A stretch of 64,000 nucleotides of DNA from assembly GCF_947495315.1 (NCBI RefSeq), contig NZ_CANLYD010000001.1, forward strand, positions 248,001 to 312,000, given 5' to 3'. Below the pieces are notes generated by a model. It made no database searches, was not told the origin of the DNA, and was given only the letters and a program-made list of their open reading frames with translations. This document shows, in pieces, positions 33,071-42,776 of the stretch (its first letter is position 1; every line of letters begins with the position of its first letter). A program made the position numbers and the translations under genes. The DNA comes from an uncultured Aquimarina sp. Lineage in GTDB: Bacteria > Bacteroidota > Bacteroidia > Flavobacteriales > Flavobacteriaceae.

Positions 33071-34363
33071 ATGAGAGTATTAAAAGGCATTATAGGCTTT
33101 ATGACGGGTATGCTCATTATTTCCTGCCAAGAAAAAGAAACTTCGATAACTAACCCAAAGGATTATACAATATATCTTAAGGTACAAAATAATCAAATAG
33201 TAAAAGAAGCAACAAATAAACTTAAGTTTTGGAACACTAAAATAAAAGAAGATAGTCTACAGATCACAGCATTAGCACCAGCAGCAGCAGCATATACTGA
33301 ACTCTTCCAATCAACAGGAGATATCAAGTATCTAAAATTAGCAGAAAAAGTGTTAGTTAAATCTGCAGAGGTAGCGGCCATTGGCAAATCTGGACACCTT
33401 TTAGCTTTAGCTCATAATTATATCTCTCAGCACAGGTTTATAGAAGCTAAAGAAGCAGCACAGGGAGCATATCTTTTAAAAACAAATATTAAGGCTTCAG
33501 AAATGGTTCTGTTTGATGTTTCCATGGAATTAGGAGAATACGAAAATGCACAGAAGTACTTAGAACGTATAGCAAGTCAAAGTGATTATAATTTTTTGAT
33601 TCGCTTGGCTAAATGGAATGACTATAAAGGAAATCTGAATGCCACTATAAGAAATATGGAAAAAGCTAAACAGATAGCTGAGAGCAGTAAAAAAGAAGGT
33701 TTACTATTATGGTCGTACACAAATTTAGCAGATTATTATGGTCATGCAGGTAGAATTAAAGAATCTTATGATCACTACTTAAAAGCTTTAGCTATAGATC
33801 CTTCTAACGCCTATGCAAAAAAAGGAATTGCCTGGATAGTATATTCTTATGAAAAAAAACCTGTAGAAGCATTAACGATCTTAGACGCAATAACGGAAAA
33901 TTATCAAAGCCCTGATTATTTTCTTTTAAAGGCAGAGATAGCAGAGTTTCAAAAAGAAGATATCACTAAAAAAGTAAATCTTAAGAGGTATGAACAAGCA
34001 GTTAAAGATGAACAATACGGATTGATGTACAATACGCATACAGCCTTGTTACTTGCAGAAGAGTACCAAAAATTTGATCAAGCTTTAGAGATAGCTGAAA
34101 AAGAGATACAGAATCGTACCACACCACAATCCTATGATCTTAAAGCGCATATTCTTAATCTAAAAGGAGATCATAAAAAAGCATTGGCAATTGCCGAAAA
34201 GCATATACTAAATAAGACGTTTGAGCCAGAGGCAAACTATCACATTGCAGAGATATATAAGGCGAATGATATGAAGGATGCAATTGTTCCGATTAAGGAA
34301 GGGTTATTAGAGAGTGGCTACGAATTAGGACCTATAACTTTTAGAAAAGTACAGGGGCTGTAA
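33071..34363 (+). CDS. TPR lipoprotein
   Basis: 430 residues from the ATG at 33071; the longer frame from 32984 begins inside the REP-like element. The signal ends in lipobox IISC (Cys near 19). Tetratricopeptide repeats run through the mature protein (FIEAKEAAQGAYLL, ENAQKYLERIASQ, IKESYDHYLKALAIDPSNAY, KKALAIAEKHILN). A periplasm-facing scaffold for the adjacent receptor is plausible. It lies 27 bp before the receptor start. Confidence 0.85.
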   Translation: MRVLKGIIGFMTGMLIISCQEKETSITNPKDYTIYLKVQNNQIVKEATNKLKFWNTKIKEDSLQITALAPAAAAYTELFQSTGDIKYLKLAEKVLVKSAEVAAIGKSGHLLALAHNYISQHRFIEAKEAAQGAYLLKTNIKASEMVLFDVSMELGEYENAQKYLERIASQSDYNFLIRLAKWNDYKGNLNATIRNMEKAKQIAESSKKEGLLLWSYTNLADYYGHAGRIKESYDHYLKALAIDPSNAYAKKGIAWIVYSYEKKPVEALTILDAITENYQSPDYFLLKAEIAEFQKEDITKKVNLKRYEQAVKDEQYGLMYNTHTALLLAEEYQKFDQALEIAEKEIQNRTTPQSYDLKAHILNLKGDHKKALAIAEKHILNKTFEPEANYHIAEIYKANDMKDAIVPIKEGLLESGYELGPITFRKVQGL

Positions 34364-34390
34364 ACATTTTTCACCCTCTAAACAACACTC

Positions 34391-36622
34391 ATGAAAAACA
34401 TTTTTATAATAATTTCACTGATATTCAGTGTATACGGTTACGCTCAAAATCAAACATTAAAAGGTAAAGTTATTGATGTGTTCGATACCCCTTTGTCTGA
34501 AGCTTATGTGTATAATAATCAAGCCGAAAACCATACACATACTTTAGAAAATGGAACTTTTTTACTTCCTAAAGTAGCAACTAATGATACATTAACGATA
34601 CGTCTATTAGGTTTTGAAACTAAAAGAATTGTCATTAAAAAATTGGATATATCGAATGGTATAAAAGTGCGATTGGAAAACAAAATTTTTCAGCTAGATG
34701 AATTGGTTTTGAAACAGGAAATTAATCCATTACAATTAATAAATAAGTTGGATATGAGAGTAAATCCGGTAAACTCCTCTCAGGAGTTATTACGAAAAGT
34801 ACCGGGTCTATTTATTGGTCAGCACGCTGGAGGAGGCAAAGCTGAACAGATTTTTATTAGAGGATTTGATGTTGATCACGGAACAGATGTATCAATTTCT
34901 GTAGATGGTATGCCTGTAAATATGGTATCTCATGCTCATGGACAAGGATATGCAGATTTACATTTTATTATTCCGGAGACCATTAATAAAATACGTTTTG
35001 GTAAAGGTTCGTTTACAGCGGATCATGGAAATTTCAATACGGCTGGATATGTGGACTTTAAAACAAAAGAAAGTTTTACTGAGAATGAGATCAAAGTAGA
35101 AGCGGGAGCTTTCAATGCATTAAGAACAGTAGGGTTATTTAATTTATTAGAAGCTTCTAATAAAGAGAACGCTACACTAGCAATAGAATATTTAGAAGGA
35201 GATGGACCTTTTGAGTCTCCTCAAAATTTTAATAGAATTAATCTAGCGGGTAAATATGCGGCACAGTTACAGAACAATAGTAAAGTGTCTCTTTCAGCTT
35301 CTCATTTTACGAGTAGATGGGATGCCTCTGGACAAATACCAAACAGAGCTGTAGCGCAAGGCCTTATTTCACGTTTTGGCGCTATAGATGATACAGAAGG
35401 TGGAAATACATCCAGAACTAGTTTTAATATGATGTATGACAAGTTCTTAACTAATAACACCACTTTTAGAACAAATGTATTTTATACGTTGTATGATTTT
35501 GAACTGTATTCGAATTTTACTTTTTTCTTAAATGATCCTGTAAATGGAGATCAGATCAGACAAAAAGAACGTAGAAACCTATTTGGTTTTAATAGTACAT
35601 TTAGTTCCAGAAAATATTGGGATAAGCTCGAGTTGGAGTTTAACGGAGGAATAGGTCTTCGAAATGATGCGATAAAAGATAATGAGTTATCGAGAACGGC
35701 GAATCGAAATGAAACTCTGGAAAATGTAAGTCTAGGAACGGTAAATGAGACAAATGCATATGCTTTTGCAGATGTTACGTTAGACTTTGGGAAACTAAAA
35801 ATAACACCAGTAGTGCGTTTGGATTATTTTAAGTATACCTACGAAGATGTATTACTAATACCATTTCAGATACAGTCTGAAACTAAATCAATCATTACTC
35901 CTAAATTAAGAATCTCATATGATCTAACAGAGAACTTACATTTTTTTACGAAATCAGGAATAGGATTTCATGCGAATGATACTCGCGTAGTTGTTGCACA
36001 AAAAGGAGAAGAGATTTTACCCAAGTCATATGGAATAGACGTGGGTGCAAATTGGAAACCTTTTTCAAGAGTATTTCTAAATACAACACTTTGGTACTTA
36101 GGATTAGAACAAGAGTTCGTGTATGTAGGTGATGAAGGAGTTGTTGAACCAAGTGGAAAAACAAGAAGAATAGGAATTGATTTTAGTGGTAGATATCAGA
36201 TAAATGATTGGCTGTTTTTAGATTCTGATGTAACTTATACATATGCTAGAAGTATTGAAGAACCAGATGGTGAAGATTATATTCCTTTAGCACCAAAGAT
36301 TACTGCTGCGGGAGGAATAAGTGTAGAAAGTTTTCATAATTTTTCTGGCGGAGTTCGGTATCGATATCTAGGAGATCGAGCAGCAACAGAAAATAATAGT
36401 ATAGAGGCAGAAGGATACACAGTATTTGATATATCCTTAAATTATAAATGGAAGCATTTTGATTTTTCTGTAAGTATTGAAAATCTATTCGATACTGAGT
36501 GGAATGAAACACAATTCGCTACGGAATCAAGATTGGTAAATGAAACCCAATCCAAAGAAGAAATTCACTTTACACCAGGTACTCCATTTTTTGCAAAAGC
36601 AGGGATAATCTATAGGTTTTAG
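34391..36622 (+). CDS. TonB-dependent receptor with histidine-rich plug motif
   Basis: 743 residues. A signal peptide (1-18) precedes a CarboxypepD_reg-like domain (22-100), a plug (LRKVPGLFIGQHAGGGKAEQ, then FIRGFDVDHGTDVSISVDGM) and a beta barrel ending in YRF, the usual C-terminal aromatic. The plug has a dense run of metal-type ligands: DVDHGTD, SHAHGQGYADLHF and DHGNF. This is conserved in a subgroup of receptors, so metal or metal-complex uptake is a hypothesis. It is the last gene of the DUF4331 unit and ends at a terminator. Confidence 0.9.
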   Translation: MKNIFIIISLIFSVYGYAQNQTLKGKVIDVFDTPLSEAYVYNNQAENHTHTLENGTFLLPKVATNDTLTIRLLGFETKRIVIKKLDISNGIKVRLENKIFQLDELVLKQEINPLQLINKLDMRVNPVNSSQELLRKVPGLFIGQHAGGGKAEQIFIRGFDVDHGTDVSISVDGMPVNMVSHAHGQGYADLHFIIPETINKIRFGKGSFTADHGNFNTAGYVDFKTKESFTENEIKVEAGAFNALRTVGLFNLLEASNKENATLAIEYLEGDGPFESPQNFNRINLAGKYAAQLQNNSKVSLSASHFTSRWDASGQIPNRAVAQGLISRFGAIDDTEGGNTSRTSFNMMYDKFLTNNTTFRTNVFYTLYDFELYSNFTFFLNDPVNGDQIRQKERRNLFGFNSTFSSRKYWDKLELEFNGGIGLRNDAIKDNELSRTANRNETLENVSLGTVNETNAYAFADVTLDFGKLKITPVVRLDYFKYTYEDVLLIPFQIQSETKSIITPKLRISYDLTENLHFFTKSGIGFHANDTRVVVAQKGEEILPKSYGIDVGANWKPFSRVFLNTTLWYLGLEQEFVYVGDEGVVEPSGKTRRIGIDFSGRYQINDWLFLDSDVTYTYARSIEEPDGEDYIPLAPKITAAGGISVESFHNFSGGVRYRYLGDRAATENNSIEAEGYTVFDISLNYKWKHFDFSVSIENLFDTEWNETQFATESRLVNETQSKEEIHFTPGTPFFAKAGIIYRF

Positions 36623-36700
36623 TATATAATTATAAATAAAATATGGTATTACAAAAAGTATTAGAGTCACTTGGTTTTATTTTTTGATGTTGTTATGGAG

Positions 36701-36735
36701 AAGCTTGTTTGCTGGTGCAGACAGGCTTTTTCTTT
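36701..36735 (+). terminator. Terminator of the DUF4331/TonB receptor operon
   Basis: A 12-bp stem (AAGCTTGTTTGC with GCAGACAGGCTT, G-U pairs included) with a TGGT tetraloop and a T-rich tail, about 80 bp after the receptor stop. Confidence 0.7.
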
Positions 36736-36848
36736 GTTTAATATAAAAACTAACCGTAGATTTAAATTTTTATTTTGAAAGCTTAACGACTTCATCTCAA
36801 TTCATAGGTTTACAATCAAGTAGTTTACAAGAAATACACTATCATTTT

Positions 36849-37667
36849 ATGTATCTAAATAATCCATTTCCATATAATTCTTCCTATAAGATTCACACAT
36901 GTATTGGATTGATTCTTGGATTATTATTAGGGTTTATTTTAGTGGTATTGCAACCTTTTAATATCAATAACCTAGAGCATGATTATAGTGAGGTTTTGTT
37001 AATGGGATTTGGTTTTGTGAAATTCGTAAATTATTTGCTTTCACATTTTATAGAAAATATTTATTACAAGAAAAAAGGAAATTGGACCTTATGGAATGAA
37101 ATAGCATTCATTTTGTTATCATCATTTTCTGCAGCAATTTTAGGATATATTTACTTGGATACTGTTTTTGAAAAACAATCATTATCATTTCTAAGATTAG
37201 TACTCTTTTTATATTATATAGTATTACCGATAATACCTTTAGTCGTTTTTCCTAAATCAGTGCTTCGTTTTTTATTGACTAAGAAGTCAATTGGAGATAA
37301 CAAGAGAGAGATTGCAGAAGATGGAAGTTCTGTTTTAGAAAAAATAACCCTGAAAGGACAAAATGCTAAGGATAAATTGACAGTTTCTAAAAAGGATTTG
37401 TTATATGTTAAATCGGTTGATAATTATGTCATGGTTTACTATACTAATGAACAGACGAAAAGCATTATGTTAAGAGCGAAAATGTCCGAAATATTGATTC
37501 AGGCACCTTTCTTAATACAACCACACCGTTCTTATTTAATAAACCCGACACATGCTTTCAGAATAAAAGGTAATTCTCAAAAAGCAGTTCTTATTTCACA
37601 AAATTTTGAAGCGGTTATTCCTATTGCTAGAACCTCTTATAAAACAGTAAAGAACTTATTCAATTAG
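36849..37667 (+). CDS. Membrane-anchored LytTR DNA-binding protein
   Basis: 272 residues. Four transmembrane helices (residues 12-140) are followed by a linker and a LytTR domain (about 172-270: KDLLYVKSVDNYVMVYY, FLIQPHRSYLINPTHAFRI, AVIPIARTSYKTVKNLF). There is no receiver domain, so it is a one-component, membrane-bound regulator. It may control the adjacent DUF4331/TonB receptor unit, but it has its own start beyond the terminator. The same plan is seen at 60776-61651. Confidence 0.88.
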   Translation: MYLNNPFPYNSSYKIHTCIGLILGLLLGFILVVLQPFNINNLEHDYSEVLLMGFGFVKFVNYLLSHFIENIYYKKKGNWTLWNEIAFILLSSFSAAILGYIYLDTVFEKQSLSFLRLVLFLYYIVLPIIPLVVFPKSVLRFLLTKKSIGDNKREIAEDGSSVLEKITLKGQNAKDKLTVSKKDLLYVKSVDNYVMVYYTNEQTKSIMLRAKMSEILIQAPFLIQPHRSYLINPTHAFRIKGNSQKAVLISQNFEAVIPIARTSYKTVKNLFN

Positions 37668-37791
37668 TCCCTTTTTCTAGTCAATTCATACCGAAATTTT
37701 CTATTTAACCACTAATTTAAACTATCCATAACTTTATTTTTTTTGTCAATTGATTTTGCTTTTTGTTTGTGTTAAAACAAAACATAAACAG

Positions 37792-38667
37792 ATGAAAAAA
37801 ATACTAAAAATTACTGGTTGGATACTATTAGCAATAATTGTTTCTGGAATTGGATTTGGTGTTTATAAATACAATACTGATGATATGTTAAGGGCTATGA
37901 TTCATCAGGATGAATCTAAGCTTTCTTATGGTCCATTAAAAGAAATTGTGTCTTTAGAGGGGTTTAATTTTGAAGAATATGAGTTACAAGTAAACGATTC
38001 CATAAAAATCTATACATACCTGTTTAAACCTTATACCGAATATAAAGGAAATATTTTTTTTATACATGGGTCTGGCGGAAATGCCGCATATTGGTCTCAA
38101 TTATATAGGCCACTTCTTGATGAAGGATATGCGGTTTACGCAGCAGATTGGCGTGGATATGGTAAAGCAGAAGGGACTCCAAATTACAAAGGTGTTTTAG
38201 AAGATACCGAGGTAGCATTCAATGATTTTATGGATAAAACTAAAAATGATAATTTAAAAACTATTGTTTATGGTATGTCCTTAGGTGGACAATTAGCCAT
38301 TAAGGTCACCATGGATAATCAAGACAAAGTGAATGCTTTGGTTCTTGATGGAGCCTTTGAATCTGCGCAACAGATAGCGATAGATTATGCTCCTTTTCAA
38401 TTTTTGAAAGATAGAGCAATAAAACATCCCGAAAAATTCAATCAACTCTATGTTGGTTCAAGAGATATTAGAGAAATCAAAGATATTCCTAAACTTATTA
38501 TTCATAGTGTTAATGACGTATCGGTTCCTATTAGTCACGGAGAGAGTTTATTTAAAAATGCTCTTGAACCAAAAGAATTTTGGAAAACTACAACACCACA
38601 TATCATGACTTTGAAAGATATATCCAACGAAGCTGTAAAAAAGATAAATAATTTAATGGATATGTAA
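37792..38667 (+). CDS. Membrane-anchored alpha/beta hydrolase
   Basis: 291 residues from the ATG at 37792 (the upstream frame adds 14 residues before a good membrane anchor, KILKITGWILLAIIVSGIGF). Alpha/beta hydrolase features: oxyanion FIHGSGGNAAYW, nucleophile elbow YGMSLGGQ (Ser), acid in HSVNDVSVP (Asp) and catalytic His in TPHIMTL. The substrate is unknown; similarity to serine aminopeptidase-type hydrolases suggests an ester or peptide. It lies 124 bp after the LytTR gene. Confidence 0.85.
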   Translation: MKKILKITGWILLAIIVSGIGFGVYKYNTDDMLRAMIHQDESKLSYGPLKEIVSLEGFNFEEYELQVNDSIKIYTYLFKPYTEYKGNIFFIHGSGGNAAYWSQLYRPLLDEGYAVYAADWRGYGKAEGTPNYKGVLEDTEVAFNDFMDKTKNDNLKTIVYGMSLGGQLAIKVTMDNQDKVNALVLDGAFESAQQIAIDYAPFQFLKDRAIKHPEKFNQLYVGSRDIREIKDIPKLIIHSVNDVSVPISHGESLFKNALEPKEFWKTTTPHIMTLKDISNEAVKKINNLMDM

Positions 38668-38787
38668 ATAATTATGATGATGACATATTAATATATCCAA
38701 GCCATCCGGAGATTTTGATGATTAAGAACCAATATAGAATAAATCGAATATTTGACGGAATAGAATAGGAGGTAATTATTTTATCAT

Positions 38788-38828
38788 AAAAAAGTCTACC
38801 ATTCTAATTTAGAATGGTAGACTTTTTT
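38788..38828. terminator. Strong bidirectional terminator
   Basis: An 18-bp perfect stem (AAAAAAGTCTACCATTCT with its complement) and a 5-nt loop, between the hydrolase and the convergent haem-motif lipoprotein. Confidence 0.92.
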
Positions 38829-38852
38829 ATAATACTAATATAATATCTTATT

Positions 38853-40436
38853 TTAAGGATTTTTGATAGCTTTCTCTTTTACAATACCTACCATGATTTC
38901 TTTATATACATGGCTTAAATCTGTAGGTAGTAAACCGTCATTTTTAGAATGGCAGGAAAAACAACTACCATATTTAGAATAAGCAGATCCATTTTGCGCA
39001 TATGTTTCCATTGTACTATTAGCTAATTGACTAGTTCCGATAGCAACTCCAGACGCTGTTAAAGTATCTTTAACTGAATAACTTTTTCCGGTAGGAGGTG
39101 CACCATCATTTGTCCAGGTAGCACCAATGAAAATATAATTTTTGCGCATATCTCCATCGCTTAACTGACCAAGAACACTATTGTTAGTCGATATAATCTG
39201 ACTGTTAGATGCTGCAACCGAAGCATTTTCAGGATTTGGTACACCTGCATCTGCAACTCCCCAAGGCTTGGTCATCTTAGTGTTACTGGCAGTAATTTTT
39301 TGAGAAGGGTTTATTTTGGTATATGCTACAATATCACCATTAGTATATTTCATATGTGATTGATTATAAGTACTACTTGCGCTATCATCGTTTAATAACC
39401 AATCATTTCCAGTATCCGCAGAAACGGTTTTAGTTTTAGGTGTTGGTTTAGAATTATCTAAATATGTATATGATAGATTAGGAGCGTTATTAACGTGTTC
39501 AAAAGTTGCCCAGACCATTTCTGGATGACCGGCGGTACTACCAACAATATGAATTCCTACTAGAGCAAGTTTGGCCGTTCTGGTTGGATTTTTGGTATTT
39601 GGTGTCCATTTAGTATCTGTTTTTATATAATTAGGTACAATAGCATCCATAGTAATATAGTTACTATCAGATAAGCCCGTTACATCTACCCAAGATGTTT
39701 TTATTTCTATGGCTAATGTTTCTGGATCTTTTAATGGTTGCCCTATATTATTAGCAAAAGTTTCAATACTATCTAGTTTTTTTTGAGTAGTAGGAAATTC
39801 AGTATCCGAAAATTGATCCATCTTAGCGCCAAGTACAAACTTTGCATATACATCATTCACCATAGTGATATAATACAAAATAGAATCATTTTTTTGTGCC
39901 ATTAGTACATCGTGAGTCGCCTGACCTTCTTCAGTATCACTTTTTTGAAGGTTTGCAACAGCACTGATCATTTTACCAGATGCGTGTGGGATTAAGGTTC
40001 TTTCTTTGGTTCCATTTACTAAATTAATTGGTGAAACAGTATAGAAAGCAGGAGTTTCTATTACGGCCCCACTGTTATAATCCCCTTCTTTTATGGGCGA
40101 TGTCATCCAAAGGAACATTTGCTCTGACCATTTATAAAAATCACAGTTGTTTTTATGGGCAAATGTCACACTATTGGCAGGTTTTACAATACCATTTTTA
40201 GAAACACCACTCTTAGATTTAAACCAAGAATTAAAATCAGTGGTATCTACCACACAAGATTTTAAAACATCAGTTGGTAATTTAGAATGGATAGGTGTTA
40301 CTGCTGCTATTAATGTCTCGGTATCTTCATTCGAAGAATTCGTAACATATTCCTTTTTTTCTTTTTTATTACAAGCAGCAATGGTAATCATTGATAAGAG
40401 TACCATAAATAAAACGTTAATAGATGATTTTTTCAT
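38853..40436 (-). CDS. Lipoprotein with a single C-terminal haem-binding CxxCH motif
   Basis: 527 residues. The lipobox is IAAC (Cys near 22), followed by NKKEKKEY. Most of the mature part has no motif I recognise, with segments such as KWSEQMFLWMTSPIKEGDYN, HASGKMISAV and MVWATFEHVNNAPN. Near the C-terminus KYGSCFSCHSKND supplies a c-type haem motif (CFSCH). A lipid-anchored redox or oxygen-related enzyme is possible. It lies 230 bp downstream of the anti-sigma gene on the same strand and may belong to its regulon. Confidence 0.75.
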   Translation of the reverse strand: MKKSSINVLFMVLLSMITIAACNKKEKKEYVTNSSNEDTETLIAAVTPIHSKLPTDVLKSCVVDTTDFNSWFKSKSGVSKNGIVKPANSVTFAHKNNCDFYKWSEQMFLWMTSPIKEGDYNSGAVIETPAFYTVSPINLVNGTKERTLIPHASGKMISAVANLQKSDTEEGQATHDVLMAQKNDSILYYITMVNDVYAKFVLGAKMDQFSDTEFPTTQKKLDSIETFANNIGQPLKDPETLAIEIKTSWVDVTGLSDSNYITMDAIVPNYIKTDTKWTPNTKNPTRTAKLALVGIHIVGSTAGHPEMVWATFEHVNNAPNLSYTYLDNSKPTPKTKTVSADTGNDWLLNDDSASSTYNQSHMKYTNGDIVAYTKINPSQKITASNTKMTKPWGVADAGVPNPENASVAASNSQIISTNNSVLGQLSDGDMRKNYIFIGATWTNDGAPPTGKSYSVKDTLTASGVAIGTSQLANSTMETYAQNGSAYSKYGSCFSCHSKNDGLLPTDLSHVYKEIMVGIVKEKAIKNP

Positions 40437-40667
40437 TTGTTAGTTATTTAGTTAGTATAGTTTTGATCTATAAGAAAAATATAGACTAAAATTACCCTAA
40501 AAAAACAAACTATGTTAGCGTATTTATACGGGTTTTTCAAACAATTCGTTGTCGGAAAATGACATGTAAAAAAACCTGTTAATGTTTAATGGAACTTAAT
40601 TGTTTATAGTATTTAAAATATAAGATAAGACTAGAAATGAAGTAAATACTATTATTAATTACATATA

Positions 40668-41468
40668 TTAGGATTCTACCACACCGAGAGTGTATAACTG
40701 TTCTAGTGTTGGAGATTCACTTCCTCCTTCTGGTTCCAGTGTTATACCAAAAGCTTCTGATTGATTAGTATTGGTAAATGAGAAAATTTTTGTTTCGTCT
40801 TCAGAAAACGTATCCAATATTCCTAAGCTGGTAGGCGTTAGTGGATCTAATTTTAAGGACCATACCTGATACACTTTTCCAGGTGGAGGAGTGGGTAATC
40901 CGGCTACATCTATATAAGCCGTTTGTTTTTCTTTATCCCAGTATACAGCGGCATATGCAGTAGGATCTATTTTTTGAGCTTGCAGCGGAATTTGAAGTAT
41001 GTCTTTATCACGCAGTACACTTAATAGTGTTTTGGTTTTAGATAAATCTTCTTCTGCTACATTAATTTTTCCTTCCAGTAAATTTTGTTCTATTTGCGAT
41101 TCTACTACCTGTTGGCGTAAATCTTTATTCTTATTAAACTGTATGAACAAACCAATTAATAAAGCTATAGAAGCTGCCCAACCAATATACGCGGGCCAGT
41201 TATTACGTTTTGGAGCAATTGGGATAACATCCACTTCATTATCTGTAAAACTTAATTTTTCTTTGATACGATTAAATACAGATTCTGGATTATAAGGAGC
41301 AGTAGCTGCGGATAGCTTCATAAGAGACTTTTCTATCTCTTTTACCTCTTCCTCGATTTCGGGATGTTCTTTTAGTGCTTTGTATACTTCGGCATTTTCT
41401 TTTTCGGATAATGCACCATATACATAGAGCTCTAATATTCCGGATGATATAAATTGTTTGATATCCAT
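40668..41468 (-). CDS. Anti-sigma factor with RskA domain
   Basis: 266 residues. A cytosolic N-terminal helical domain (1-75: LELYVYGALSEKENAEV) precedes one transmembrane helix (near 91-110, WAASIALLIGLFIQF) and a periplasmic RskA domain (about 165-262: AAVYWDKEKQTAYIDVAGLP, YQVWSLK, EAFGITLEPEGGS). It should hold the adjacent sigma factor inactive until released. It lies 2 bp after the sigma factor stop. Confidence 0.9.
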   Translation of the reverse strand: MDIKQFISSGILELYVYGALSEKENAEVYKALKEHPEIEEEVKEIEKSLMKLSAATAPYNPESVFNRIKEKLSFTDNEVDVIPIAPKRNNWPAYIGWAASIALLIGLFIQFNKNKDLRQQVVESQIEQNLLEGKINVAEEDLSKTKTLLSVLRDKDILQIPLQAQKIDPTAYAAVYWDKEKQTAYIDVAGLPTPPPGKVYQVWSLKLDPLTPTSLGILDTFSEDETKIFSFTNTNQSEAFGITLEPEGGSESPTLEQLYTLGVVES

Positions 41469-41470
41469 AA

Positions 41471-42001
41471 TTATATTGCCAAGACTTCTCTTAATTTATT
41501 AATGCAAATTCTGTTCCGAGTTTTAATAGTTCCAATCGGAATGTTTAATTCTTCTGAAGCCTCTTTTTGTGTGAACCCTTTAAAAAACAATAAATCAATG
41601 ACTTTTTTACAAATAGGTTCTAGTATATCAATGTACTTTTTTATACCTATAACATCCATCTTACTGGAGAAATTACTTTTTTCTTCTAGTATATCTACGA
41701 AATAATCTGCAGTTTGGTTTCGTTGCGAGTTTTTAAAAGCTACAGATCTTGTTTTATCGATAGCTGCATTTCGGGCAATATTAAGTATCCATGTAAAAAA
41801 ACGGCCTTTTTTTTCTGAGTAAGAATCAGCTTTATTCCAAACTTTTACAAATACATCTTGTAATACTTCTTCTGATAAAGTTTCGTCTCTAAGAATAGTA
41901 TAAATCACACCAAATATATTCTCTGCATACATTTCATAAATGCGTTGAAAAGCTTTTTCATTTTTTTGTTGTAGCTGAAGAATCAGTTCATTGGATTGCA
42001 T
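41471..42001 (-). CDS. ECF sigma factor, SigK-like
   Basis: 176 residues with region 2 (YEMYAENIFGVIYTILRD, LSEEVLQDVFVKVWNKADSY, FFTWILNIARNAAIDKTR) and region 4 (LLFFKGFTQKEASEELNI, GTIKTRNRICINKLREVL). The sigma/RskA anti-sigma pair is the usual arrangement for stress-type ECF factors. It is the first gene of its unit; an upstream terminator separates it from the superoxide dismutase gene. Confidence 0.9.
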   Translation of the reverse strand: MQSNELILQLQQKNEKAFQRIYEMYAENIFGVIYTILRDETLSEEVLQDVFVKVWNKADSYSEKKGRFFTWILNIARNAAIDKTRSVAFKNSQRNQTADYFVDILEEKSNFSSKMDVIGIKKYIDILEPICKKVIDLLFFKGFTQKEASEELNIPIGTIKTRNRICINKLREVLAI

Positions 42002-42052
42002 AGGCCGATAAGAGAGAGTGTTTTGAGGAAGAAGTAATCTATTTGAAAAAAG

Positions 42053-42080
42053 AAAGAGGCTGTTAGTATCAGCCTCTTTT
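42053..42080. terminator. Terminator downstream of the superoxide dismutase gene
   Basis: A 10-bp perfect stem (AAAGAGGCTG with CAGCCTCTTT) and 7-nt loop, flanked by T or A tracts on both sides. Confidence 0.85.
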
Positions 42081-42087
42081 ATGTATG

Positions 42088-42690
42088 TTATTCTATAATT
42101 CCTCCGCAGCTTACTCTACTTCCTGCAGCACCTGATGGTTGAGATTTATAATCATCAATACCCTGATGTACTATGATAGCTTTGCCAACAATATCCTTTT
42201 TCGCATCTCCACATCCTATACACCATTCGTTAGTTGCAAAAGTTATAGAACCTTTACCGTCTGTAGAAGCGTTAAAATTACCTATATCTCCTTTATGATA
42301 CCCTTCTGACGCTCCCCATTTTCCGTGTGGCTCCATAGTTGGATTCCAATGCCCTCCAGTTGATTTACCATCTGCAGAAGAGCAATCGGCTTTTTCATGA
42401 ATATGAATAGCGTGTTCACCTTCTGATAATCCATTTAAATAGGCTACCATAGTTACCATGCCACCTTCTTCTGTAAAAGTAACATTACCGGATACTTCAC
42501 TGTCACTTTTTGGTGTCAAAGACATTGCCAATGTTTTTGCTTTACTAGTTTCTTCTTTTTCCTCAGTAGTTTCATCGGTAATTTCTTCATTTACCTTGTC
42601 TTCATATTCCTTTCCTTCTTTCTTATCGCCTTTACAGCTAAGAATAATGATAGATAGAAAAGCAATTACCAATAGGTTTAGAGTTTTCAT
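42088..42690 (-). CDS. sodC: Cu/Zn superoxide dismutase, lipoprotein
   Basis: 200 residues. Lipobox ILSC (Cys near 19) is followed by an acidic linker rich in Lys and Glu (20-55). The SodC domain holds the metal ligands: HIHE (Cu His pair), GGHWNP, GYHKGDIGNF (His and Asp) and IIVHQG; the cysteines in KADCSS and RVSCGG form the usual disulphide, and the active-site Arg is in GSRVSCG. It dismutates superoxide in the periplasm or at the outer membrane. It appears as a single-gene unit. Confidence 0.93.
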   Translation of the reverse strand: MKTLNLLVIAFLSIIILSCKGDKKEGKEYEDKVNEEITDETTEEKEETSKAKTLAMSLTPKSDSEVSGNVTFTEEGGMVTMVAYLNGLSEGEHAIHIHEKADCSSADGKSTGGHWNPTMEPHGKWGASEGYHKGDIGNFNASTDGKGSITFATNEWCIGCGDAKKDIVGKAIIVHQGIDDYKSQPSGAAGSRVSCGGIIE

Positions 42691-42776
42691 AATTTAATGA
42701 TTTGTTACGTTTTGTTTAAACTAATATAGGGCAGTTTTAGCTTACAGCAAAGGATTTAAGAGGTTTTTAGATTTTG

